NCBI GenBank assembly: GCA_036675475.1
Contig: JAKFEY010000014.1
Coordinates: 1-14,267 of the forward strand
From: JALYRV01 sp036675475
GTDB taxonomy: Bacteria; Acidobacteriota; Vicinamibacteria; Vicinamibacterales; SCN-69-37
DNA: 14,267 nucleotides
Direction: 5' to 3'
Shown: piece after piece, positions 1 through 6,291 of the stretch
How positions within the stretch are numbered: the stretch's first letter is position 1
Layout of the letters: each line of letters begins with the position of its first letter
Program-made: the position numbers and the translations under genes
Notes under the pieces: generated by a model
What the model was told of the DNA's origin: nothing
Seen by the model: only the letters and a program-made list of their open reading frames with translations
Databases searched by the model: none

Positions 1-880
1 TCAGCTTCGCCGTTTCGGCGGCGCGCTCGGGCGGCGTCACGTTGACGTAGCTGGCGAAGGCGACAGTCTGCACGACGCCGCCGTTCTTCTTGAGCGCCAT
101 GAGCTGCTCATCATCCAGGTTGCGGCTGTGGTTGCCCATCGCGCGCGCCGAGGAATGCGACGCGATCACCGGCGCCTTCGACAGCGCCATCGCCTGCAGG
201 TTGGCCTGCTTCGACGGATGCGAGATGTCGATCATCATGCCGAGGCGGTTCATTTCGGCAATCACCTGCCTGCCGAGGTCGGACAGGCCATTGTGCAACC
301 ACTCACCGGTGGCTTCCCCGGTGTTCGAGTCGGCCAGCTGGCTGTGGCCGTTGTGCGCGAGCGACATGTAGCGCCCGCCGCGCTTGTAGAACTCCTCGAC
401 CCGTTTGATGTCGGTGCCGATCGGATACCCGTTCTCGACGCCGATCACCGCGACCTTCTTGCCCGCCGCGACGATACGCCGCACATCCGCAGGCGAGAGC
501 GCGAGCTCCATCTCGCCTGGCGCGATCTGCTCCGTAAAGCGGTGCACGGCCTCGAACTTCTGCACGGCCTGCTTGTAGGCGTTGTCGTAGCCCTCCGGCG
601 TGAGCGGCCCCTGTCCGACATACACGATGAAGAAGGACACGTCGAGGCCGCCTTCTTCCATCTTCGGGAGGTTCACCTGCGTGGTGAGCCGCTGCGTGTA
701 GTTGCATTCGGGCGTGAAATTCGCCGCGTTGATGTCGTCGTGCGTGTCGAGCGTGATCACGCGCTCGTGAATCGCCTTCGCGCGCGCCACCAGCTGCGCC
801 TCGGACTCCTGCGCCTGGGCCGACAGCGCGGCGGCACCGGCGGCGGCGAGCATCACTGCGAGCAGAAGAGACTTCCTCAT
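1..880 (-). CDS. Exported membrane dipeptidase (peptidase M19), C-terminus beyond the window
   Basis: This is a metal-dependent dipeptidase of the renal dipeptidase (M19) family, which hydrolyses dipeptides and related small amides. The 293 codons present begin with a Sec-type signal peptide (about residues 1-22, ending SAQA), so the protein should act outside the cytoplasm. The binuclear zinc ligands expected for M19 are visible in order: H47 and D49 in THDDI, E149 in GVENG, H221 in DISHPS and H242 in ASHSSAR. The ATG at 880-878 is preceded by a good GAGGGAG ribosome site about 6 bases upstream. The frame is open to the left edge, so the last part of the barrel is outside. The gene lies 97 bases downstream of the DUF885 gene on the same strand and is probably cotranscribed with it. 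The family call is firm; the substrate is not known. Confidence 0.93.
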   Translation of the reverse strand, partial: MRKSLLLAVMLAAAGAAALSAQAQESEAQLVARAKAIHERVITLDTHDDINAANFTPECNYTQRLTTQVNLPKMEEGGLDVSFFIVYVGQGPLTPEGYDNAYKQAVQKFEAVHRFTEQIAPGEMELALSPADVRRIVAAGKKVAVIGVENGYPIGTDIKRVEEFYKRGGRYMSLAHNGHSQLADSNTGEATGEWLHNGLSDLGRQVIAEMNRLGMMIDISHPSKQANLQAMALSKAPVIASHSSARAMGNHSRNLDDEQLMALKKNGGVVQTVAFASYVNVTPPERAAETAKL

Positions 881-933
881 TTGCACTCCCTCGTAGAAAA
901 ACAGCCGCGAGCGCCAGGGCGCGAGCGGTTCGA

Positions 934-989
934 GCCTCTCGCCTCTGGCCTCTGGCCCCTGGCCCCTGGCCTGTGGCCTAGGGCCTGAT
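934..989. repeat. Period-7 tandem repeat, GCCTCTG-type, overlapping a stop codon
   Basis: Seven or eight consecutive 7-base units start with GCC: gcctctc, gcctctg, gcctctg, gcccctg, gcccctg, gcctgtg, gcctagg, gcctgat. The array fills about half of the gap between the DUF885 and M19 genes and runs over the DUF885 stop codon (978-980, minus strand), so its last units code for the C-terminal residues of that protein. Units differ from one another only in the last four bases. Confidence 0.85.
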
Positions 990-2792
990 CTCCCCATAAA
1001 ACTTCCAACGCGCCTGATAGTCGGGCGCGAGTGCCGCATCGGCCAGGGCGGCGCGCAGCAGCTCGATGGGCATCTCGCCCTGCCGCAGGATGGCGTCATG
1101 AAACGCCCTGGCGGTCATGGTCTTCGTTTCGACCAGTTCCTTGTACATCGACCGAATCTGCAGCCCGCCAAGCATATACGCGGCCTGGTACAAGGGCGAA
1201 TAGGTGGAGTTGAACGATCGCCGCACCTCGCCGGTGGCCGTGAAGCGGTCGTGGCGCCCCTTTTCGACGAGGAAGTTAATGCACTGCTCGGGCGTCCAGT
1301 TGCCCAGATGAAAGTTCATCGAAAAGATGATGCGCGACGCCCGATGCATGCGCCACCAGAGCATGCCGATGCGGTCTTCCGGCGAGCGCGGGAAGCCGTG
1401 ATCCCACAGCAGCATTTCCCAGTAGAGCGCCCAGCCCTCGCCCATGAACGGCGTCGAGAACATCTCGCGATGCGCATTGTAGCGGCTGCTCATGAAGCCC
1501 TGCAGGTGGTGGCCGGGAATGAGCTCGTGCTGCACGGTGGCGCGTGACACGTGGATGCCATTGCCGCGCAGGCTCATGTTCTGGTCGGCCTCGGCCATCG
1601 ACGCGTGCGGATAGGACACCGAGATCGTCTCGCCGCCGGTGAAGAACGGGTTCACCTTCTGCCGCTCGGGCGACATCATGATCATCTTCCACATGTCGGA
1701 CGCGAGCGCCGGCACCGTGACCAGATCGTGCTTTTTCAGGTACGCCTCGGCCTCGAGCGCGAGATTGCGAATCAGCGCGGGCTGTTCGCCGAGCGGCACG
1801 TACATGTTCTTGACCTTGTCGAGCGCCGCGTGCCAGTCGTCGCCCATGCCCATTTCGCGCGAGGCCTTCTTCATCTCGGCTTCGATCCACGCGTACTCCC
1901 GGTTGCCGATGGCGATCAGCTCTTCGGGCGTATACGGAATCATCTCGGCGGCGAGATCCTCGATCAGGCCCTGCCGGCCAATCGGGTTGCCGACGATCGG
2001 CTCCTCCGCGCCGCGCGGCCAGTCCACGAGCCGCTCGCGCAGCACCTGCGCATACGCCGTCAGCGCGCTGTTCGCGGCCTGGTGCGGCATCGGCAGCCGC
2101 GCCGAAAAGCCGGGATCGTAGCCGTTGTAGAACGCGAACCACTGCTGCAGGGCGCCGCGGAGGGCATCGGTCTGCTGGGCCGCGCGGAACGCCGCGATCG
2201 GCGAGGCTTTGAGCGCGCCGCTTTCCACGGCCGCGCGCGCCTGCCTGGCCTGCGCGTCGATCGCCTGGACGGCCGCCAGCGCCTCGTCGGGCGTGATGAA
2301 CTTCAGCGCCTGCCGGTCCTCCTGCAGCGTCGCGATGGCCTGCGCAAATGGCAGCAGCGGCTGCGTCTCGGCCTGCGTCCGCTCCTCGCGGTCGAGCAGC
2401 GCCAGTTCGTACTCGATCTCGTTGCGCAGCAGCACGTAATCGAGCTGCCCCTCGTGCGACAGCGTCGCGAAACCGGCCTTGGGCAGCGCGGCGAGCCAGG
2501 CGCGATTGAACGCGCGCAGGCGCTCGCGGCGCGCCGCCGACCCCGGCACGGTATAAAACCGGTTCAGCGCCGACCGATCCTCGCCATATCGATCCACGAG
2601 ATCGCGCAGTTCGCTGGTGGCGGCCACCAGCGGGAACTCGGGCACATACGCGGCCGGATCCGAAAACGAACGCTCGACGTCAGGCGGCCGCTGCAGCTGC
2701 GCCGCGCCGGCCGCGGCCTGCTGCGCGCGCACAGGCACCAGCGCGCACGTGCAGACGGCCACGGCCGCCAGGATGATCTTCCATCGCGTCAT
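978..2792 (-). CDS. Exported DUF885 family metal hydrolase
   Basis: This 604-residue protein belongs to the DUF885 family, a group of predicted zinc peptidases that are often exported. A signal peptide is clear (MTRWKIILAAVAVCTCALV, cleavage near VRAQ at about residue 23). The central zinc motif is HELIPGHH (H422, E423, H428 or H429), followed by GEGWALYWE, in which E452 is the likely third ligand. The length is usual for the family. The ATG (2792-2790) overlaps the stop of the upstream coiled-coil gene, so the two are probably translationally coupled. The stop codon lies inside a heptamer repeat. The metal-site assignment follows the general HExxxGHH and GEGW pattern of the family; the substrate cannot be read from the sequence. 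Peptide hydrolysis fits the dipeptidase gene next to it. Confidence 0.92.
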   Translation of the reverse strand: MTRWKIILAAVAVCTCALVPVRAQQAAAGAAQLQRPPDVERSFSDPAAYVPEFPLVAATSELRDLVDRYGEDRSALNRFYTVPGSAARRERLRAFNRAWLAALPKAGFATLSHEGQLDYVLLRNEIEYELALLDREERTQAETQPLLPFAQAIATLQEDRQALKFITPDEALAAVQAIDAQARQARAAVESGALKASPIAAFRAAQQTDALRGALQQWFAFYNGYDPGFSARLPMPHQAANSALTAYAQVLRERLVDWPRGAEEPIVGNPIGRQGLIEDLAAEMIPYTPEELIAIGNREYAWIEAEMKKASREMGMGDDWHAALDKVKNMYVPLGEQPALIRNLALEAEAYLKKHDLVTVPALASDMWKMIMMSPERQKVNPFFTGGETISVSYPHASMAEADQNMSLRGNGIHVSRATVQHELIPGHHLQGFMSSRYNAHREMFSTPFMGEGWALYWEMLLWDHGFPRSPEDRIGMLWWRMHRASRIIFSMNFHLGNWTPEQCINFLVEKGRHDRFTATGEVRRSFNSTYSPLYQAAYMLGGLQIRSMYKELVETKTMTARAFHDAILRQGEMPIELLRAALADAALAPDYQARWKFYGEIRP

Positions 2793-3202
2793 TGGTTCTC
2801 CCTCTTCTTCTCGAGCGCATCGATGCGCTTGACGAGCGCGGCCAGCGCCTTCGCGTCGGCGGCACGCTCGCGTTCGAGCGCCGCTATCCGGGCCTCGAGC
2901 GATTTCGGCGCCGGCGCCTTCGGATCGACCTTCGCCGACGTCACGCGCTCAGCAAGCCGGTTGACCCGGTCCGACGCCAGATCGCGCTCGAGAATGTCGA
3001 CGCGCATCTGCAGGCGATCAATCGCCTGTCCCTGCAAGCTCGGCGGTTGCGACAGCTGCTGCTGGAACAGGCGCTGTTCGATGGCATCGATGCGGCGCCG
3101 GAGATCGCTGATCTCCTGGCTCTGGGCGGCGGCAGCGGCCGGCGTGAGCAGAACGGCCGCGAGCGCGGCTGCGGGCAGCAGACGGGTGATGTGGCGTGTC
3201 AT
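2789..3202 (-). CDS. Small exported coiled-coil protein
   Basis: This 137-residue protein has a signal peptide (MTRHITRLLPAAALAAVLL, cleaved near AAAAQ at about residue 27). The rest is almost entirely predicted coiled coil, with leucine/isoleucine heptads around EISDLRRRIDAIEQRLF and again in the C-terminal third (LEARIAALERE, LVKRIDALEKK). A Pro/Lys-rich break (DPKAPAPKS) separates the two helical parts. The start is supported by a strong GAGGAGG ribosome site about 6 bases upstream of the ATG at 3202-3200. The stop overlaps the DUF885 start. I do not recognise a family. A periplasmic structural or scaffold role beside the DUF885 hydrolase is only a guess from position. The long frame that continues upstream of this ATG is antisense to the acetamidase gene and is not used here. 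Confidence 0.78.
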   Translation of the reverse strand: MTRHITRLLPAAALAAVLLTPAAAAAQSQEISDLRRRIDAIEQRLFQQQLSQPPSLQGQAIDRLQMRVDILERDLASDRVNRLAERVTSAKVDPKAPAPKSLEARIAALERERAADAKALAALVKRIDALEKKRENQ

Positions 3203-3247
3203 GTCGAACCCTCCTCGGCAGGCACCAATGAGTTTACAATCCTCGCC
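3203..3247. promoter_or_regulatory. Divergent promoter spacer with shared AT-rich box
   Basis: Only 45 bases separate two outward-facing genes. The single AT-rich patch is agtttacaat (3231-3240). Read rightward it gives TTTACAAT, a -10-like box ending 8 bases before the acetamidase ATG, which would imply a leaderless or nearly leaderless transcript. Read leftward it gives ATTGTAAACT, about 28 bases before the coiled-coil gene start. I see no convincing -35 box for either direction. Promoter function is inferred. Confidence 0.4.
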
Positions 3248-4234
3248 ATGCGACGAACCTGTTTCCTCCTTGCCGGGCTGCTGCTCGCCTGTCCGGCCAC
3301 GGCGTTCGCGCAAGCGGGCCCCACCATCACATTCACGCCAACGACAGGCGTGCCCACGTTTGCGGTCCGCGAGCCGGTGCTGCGCATCGCGCCGGGCACG
3401 ACCGTCGAGACGCGGACGTTTTCCAAGCCTGGCGACTACTACGAAGGCGGCGCCTGGCCGGGCGAAGTCGGCCCGTTTCACATCGAGGGCGCGATGCCCG
3501 GCGACACGCTCGTCGTCCGCATCCTGCGTCTGCGGCCCAACCGCGACACGGCGATGTCGCGGTACGCGCCGGGCGGCATCAGCGGCGTGTCCGGCGACAG
3601 CCGCACGCGCATGCTCAACGATCCGCTGCCGGCCCGCACGTTTCTCTGGAAGATCGATCGCGAGAAGATGACGGGCACCCTCGATCTGCCCAACTCCGCC
3701 TCGAAGTCCATCACGGTGCCGCTCTCGCCCATGCTCGGCCGCGTGGCGGTTGCGCCGGCGGGCCAGGAGGAATTCGGCGGCCTCTGGCCCGGCGACTTCG
3801 GCGGCAACCTCGACGCGTCCGACGTCCGCGAGGGCGCCACCGTGTATCTGCCCGTTTTTCATCCGGGCGCGCTCTTCTACTTCGGCGACGGGCACGCGCT
3901 GCAGGGCGACGGCGAGATCGTCGGCTCCGGCCTCGAGACGACGATGGATGTGACGCTGCAGTTCGACGTAATCAAGGGCAGGCGCATCCGCTGGCCGCGC
4001 ATCGAGAATGACGACTACATCATGGTGGCGGGCAGCGTGCGCCCGCTCATCGACGCCATGCGCATCGCGTATGTCGAGTTGATCGAGTGGCTCATCGCCG
4101 ACTACGGCTTCGAGAAGATGGAGGCGCTGCAAATCGCGTCGCAGCTTGGCGTCGTGCGCGTCGCGAACATCGTGGACCCGAACTACACCGTGGTGGCGAA
4201 GTTCCCGAAGGCGCATCTGCCGAGGCGCCGATGA
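3248..4234 (+). CDS. Exported acetamidase/formamidase family protein
   Basis: This 328-residue protein matches the FmdA/AmdA acetamidase/formamidase fold. Members hydrolyse short amides such as formamide or acetamide to ammonia and the acid. Family-typical segments are PGDTLVVRI near the N-terminal third, GGNLDASDVREGATVYLPV, and YFGDGHALQGDGE (D214, H216), which lies in the expected metal-binding region. Unlike classical cytoplasmic members it starts with a signal peptide (MRRTCFLLAGLLLACPATAFA, cleavage after about residue 21). LLAC at residues 12-15 is a poor lipobox, so lipidation is possible but less likely. There is no clear ribosome site, which fits the close -10-like box. Its TGA overlaps the ATG of the DUF1028 gene. 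The family call is strong. The true substrate is unknown, because exported paralogues may act on other amides. Confidence 0.9.
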   Translation: MRRTCFLLAGLLLACPATAFAQAGPTITFTPTTGVPTFAVREPVLRIAPGTTVETRTFSKPGDYYEGGAWPGEVGPFHIEGAMPGDTLVVRILRLRPNRDTAMSRYAPGGISGVSGDSRTRMLNDPLPARTFLWKIDREKMTGTLDLPNSASKSITVPLSPMLGRVAVAPAGQEEFGGLWPGDFGGNLDASDVREGATVYLPVFHPGALFYFGDGHALQGDGEIVGSGLETTMDVTLQFDVIKGRRIRWPRIENDDYIMVAGSVRPLIDAMRIAYVELIEWLIADYGFEKMEALQIASQLGVVRVANIVDPNYTVVAKFPKAHLPRRR

Positions 4235-5046
4235 TGCGCTTGCTGCTGGCGGTGTGCCTGCTGCTGGTCGCGCGGCCGGCATTCGCCACATGGTCGATCA
4301 TCGCCATCGACGGCAACACCGGCGACATGGTGATCGCGTCGGCGACCTGCGTCGGCAGCGCCGCTTTTGCGCGCTTCCCCGCCAAAGGCCTGATGGACGT
4401 GCAGGCCATCATCGTGCCGGGCCGCGGCATCGCCGCCGCGCAGGCGGCCGTCGACGGCACGCGGAAAAACCAGATGCTGATCTACGAGGAGCTTCGCAAA
4501 GGAACGGCGCCCGCCGACATCCTCGAGATGCTGAGCGCCGACCCGGCGTTCCAGTCGCGCCAGTTCGCGATTCTGGATCGGCGCGGACAGGGCGCGGCCC
4601 ACAGCGGTGAGCGCAACGGCCCCGTTTCGCTCCACCGGCAGGGCCTGATTCGCGCGCCCGCGCGCCGCATCTACTATTCGATTCAGGGCAACATCCTCAA
4701 GTCCGACGCGGTCGTCACGGCCGCGGAGCGCGCGTTTCGCTCCGCGACGGGCCTGCTCACCGATAAGGTGATGGCGGCCATGGAAGCCGCCGACGCCAAT
4801 GGCGGCGACAGCCGCTGCTCGTGCGCCTCGACGCCAAAGGTCAACGCGCCGTGCACGGCCAGGACGGCGCACGTCGCCTACCTGCTGCTCGCCAAGCCGT
4901 CCGACACGCCGGGCGTGTCGCACAACGACGGCAAGTACTCCCTGTACCTGTCGGTCACCGACGCCGACATCACGCCCGACGAGAACGCGAATCCCGTCAA
5001 GACCCTGAGGATGCGATACGACGCATGGAAGCAGGCGCGACGGTAA
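4231..5046 (+). CDS. Exported DUF1028 family Ntn-hydrolase-like protein
   Basis: This 271-residue protein is a DUF1028 member, a family placed in the N-terminal nucleophile hydrolase superfamily. After a signal peptide (residues 1-19, ending ARPAFA) the mature part starts TWSIIAIDGNTGDMVIA, matching the usual family opening of Thr-Phe/Trp-Ser-Ile. Later family-like segments are GRGIAAAQA (64-72), FAILDRRG and GGDSR (191-195). Signal peptidase cleavage after A19 would leave T20 as the N-terminal residue. A cysteine cluster (C196, C198, C208), plus C40, is present in the mature chain and could form disulfides. The start shown overlaps the acetamidase stop (ATGA); the next codon is also ATG, so 4234 is an equally good start. 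The end overlaps the GNAT gene by 22 bases. The activity of this family is not established to my knowledge. Confidence 0.87.
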   Translation: MMRLLLAVCLLLVARPAFATWSIIAIDGNTGDMVIASATCVGSAAFARFPAKGLMDVQAIIVPGRGIAAAQAAVDGTRKNQMLIYEELRKGTAPADILEMLSADPAFQSRQFAILDRRGQGAAHSGERNGPVSLHRQGLIRAPARRIYYSIQGNILKSDAVVTAAERAFRSATGLLTDKVMAAMEAADANGGDSRCSCASTPKVNAPCTARTAHVAYLLLAKPSDTPGVSHNDGKYSLYLSVTDADITPDENANPVKTLRMRYDAWKQARR

Positions 5047-5558
5047 TCAGGCCCGCCACCGCGGCCGACGCGGCGCGGCTCTCGGAGTTTGCCGAGCGCG
5101 TCTTCGACGAGGTCTTCAGCGCCGGGAATGACGAGGGCGACATGGCCTCGTATCTCGCCGGCGCCTTCTCACCCGACATCCAGCGCGCCGAAATTACCGC
5201 GCCCGGCAGCATCGTCCTGCTCGCGGAGCGGCCGGGCTCCGGAGACATCGCGGGGTATGCGCACGTGACGCGCGGCGATGCGCCCGCCTGCGTCAGCGGT
5301 CCATCGCCGGTTGAGCTCAAGCGGTTGTATGTCGATCCGGCGCTTCACAGCCGCGGCCTGGGCAAGCGGCTGCTCGACGATGCGCTTGCGCGCGCGAAGG
5401 CCGCGGGCGCCGGCACCGTGTGGCTTGGCGTGTGGGAGCACAACACCAGGGCGCAAGCCTTCTACACGCGCGAGCAGTTCAGCCGGGTTGGCGAACACAC
5501 CTTCCTGCTCGGGTCGGACCGCCAGACGGACTGGATCATGCAGCGTTCGCTTGCATGA
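5025..5558 (+). CDS. GNAT family N-acetyltransferase
   Basis: This 177-residue protein has the GNAT fold, which moves an acetyl group from acetyl-CoA to an amine. The N-terminal opening VIRPATAADAARLSEFA is typical. Motif A is LKRLYVDPALHSRGLGKRLL, with the pyrophosphate-binding loop HSRGLG; a histidine stands where Gln or Arg is usual. Motif B includes WLGVWEHNTRAQAFYTREQF, in which the Asn and Tyr are usual positions. It has no signal peptide, so it is cytoplasmic, unlike the two genes before it. The ATG lies inside the end of the DUF1028 gene (22-base overlap) and its TGA overlaps the ATG of the next gene. The substrate cannot be predicted. A small amine released by the exported amidases upstream is one possibility from context only. 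Confidence 0.9.
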   Translation: MEAGATVIRPATAADAARLSEFAERVFDEVFSAGNDEGDMASYLAGAFSPDIQRAEITAPGSIVLLAERPGSGDIAGYAHVTRGDAPACVSGPSPVELKRLYVDPALHSRGLGKRLLDDALARAKAAGAGTVWLGVWEHNTRAQAFYTREQFSRVGEHTFLLGSDRQTDWIMQRSLA

Positions 5559-6028
5559 ATGCTGCGGTCACCGCGCCCCTCGGCGCCGCGCCAGGCCTGG
5601 CGGCGAGCGGCACCATGTCTCTCTTTCTCGAAGGCCTGAAGGCGGCCGGCACGATCGATCGCGAGCCGCCTGAAATCATCACCGGCAACGTCGAGCGCAA
5701 GGCCGGCGCGCGCGTGCTGCCGGCGCGCAATTTCGATGCGCGCTGGATCAGCGCGCACGCCGCGTTTGGCGCGGCGATGGGCGGCGTCTTCGGATTACTG
5801 CGCGGCGTGCTGCCGCGCAATACGGCGGCGGCCGGCGCCGTGTTCGGGGCAGGCCTCTGGACGGCGATGTATCCGCTTGCGCTGCCTCTCGCCGGCTTGT
5901 ATCCGAAGCCCGACGACGATCACGAGCCGCGCGCGTGGGCGATCGCGGCCGGGCACCTGATCTACGGCGTCACGCTGGCGGCGGCGTTCGATACAGCTCG
6001 TTGTTCCTTGCCGCCGCGCGATCGGTGA
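5555..6028 (+). CDS. Small membrane protein, YagU/DUF1440-like, C-terminus probably altered
   Basis: This 157-residue protein starts at an ATG that overlaps the GNAT stop (ATGA). Hydrophobic segments at about residues 68-85 (HAAFGAAMGGVFGLLRGVL), 90-110 (AAAGAVFGAGLWTAMYPLAL) and 130-145 (AIAAGHLIYGVTLAAAF) suggest three membrane helices. The order LLRG, FGAGLW, then GHLIYG recalls the YagU/DUF1440 inner-membrane family, but I hold this loosely. The last residues (RCSLPPRDR) do not look like a membrane-protein tail. They fall where the truncated dehydrogenase reading on the other strand also loses similarity, so the natural C-terminus was probably replaced at a rearrangement joint. Function unknown. 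Confidence 0.7.
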   Translation: MNAAVTAPLGAAPGLAASGTMSLFLEGLKAAGTIDREPPEIITGNVERKAGARVLPARNFDARWISAHAAFGAAMGGVFGLLRGVLPRNTAAAGAVFGAGLWTAMYPLALPLAGLYPKPDDDHEPRAWAIAAGHLIYGVTLAAAFDTARCSLPPRDR

Positions 6029-6170
6029 GCGCGGTCGCCGCGGCCGGTAGCCATGACGGGCGCGCGATCAGGGCAATGCGCGCGCCTTCAGCCGCGAACT
6101 GTCTCGCCAGCACCAGTCCCAGGCCGCGCGACCCGCCTGTAATGACGACAACCTTGCCGGCGAAATCCAT
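5970..6170 (-). pseudogene. N-terminal remnant of a short-chain dehydrogenase/reductase
   Basis: From the ATG at 6170-6168, the frame reads MDFAGKVVVITGGSRGLGLV and continues with ARQFAAEGARIALIAR. This is an unmistakable Rossmann start of a classical SDR, with the cofactor loop GGSRGLG at residues 12-18. After about residue 37 (near position 6060) similarity stops: the frame runs on for about 30 unrelated residues to a stop at 5970-5972. The catalytic Ser-Tyr-Lys part, some 200 residues, is absent and does not continue in another frame of this window. The upstream side is a short inverted-arm element, leaving no obvious promoter or ribosome site. I read this as the stub of a gene lost by deletion or rearrangement; a misassembly is the main alternative. 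Confidence 0.75.
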
Positions 6171-6193
6171 CGCGCGCTGCCGGCGGAGGCACT

Positions 6194-6263
6194 GCAAAAA
6201 TGGGGACGGGTCTGATTTTTCCGCCGAGCTCAGCCGGACAAATCAGACCCGTCCCCATTTTGC
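6194..6263. mobile_element. Compact inverted-arm element (REP/MITE-like)
   Basis: Two perfectly complementary 22-base arms (6197-6218 and 6240-6261) flank a 21-base centre that contains ccgccgagctcagccgg, itself partly self-complementary. The arms begin aaaatggggacgggtctg. Allowing one bulged base, the pairing extends by GC at 6194-6195 with 6262-6263. No transposase gene is present in the window. From memory, similar GGGGAC/GTCCCC palindromes recur in environmental genomes near REP-associated tyrosine transposases; I cannot confirm this here. It lies just upstream of the dehydrogenase stub on one side and about 30 bases before the SRPBCC gene on the other. Transcribed, it would form a long hairpin ending in four Us and could also act as a bidirectional terminator. 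Confidence 0.7.
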
Positions 6264-6291
6264 TGGAACGCGCTATGCAGCTTCCTCATCC

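Noticed and set aside
934..989. Possible CRISPR array
   Set aside because: Units are only 7 bases long with no spacers, and there are no cas genes.
1551..3671. A 706-codon open reading on the plus strand opposite the DUF885 gene
   Set aside because: It has Arg/His-rich, family-less sequence and is antisense to well-supported genes; long antisense readings are normal at this GC content.
6194..6263. Insertion sequence
   Set aside because: The element is too short to encode a transposase and no flanking target-site duplication is clear; at most it is a non-autonomous repeat or a terminator.
5935..6291. N-terminal extension of the SRPBCC protein
   Set aside because: The open frame upstream of 6292 crosses the SDR remnant and the inverted-arm element and reads as unrelated sequence, so the internal ATG is preferred.
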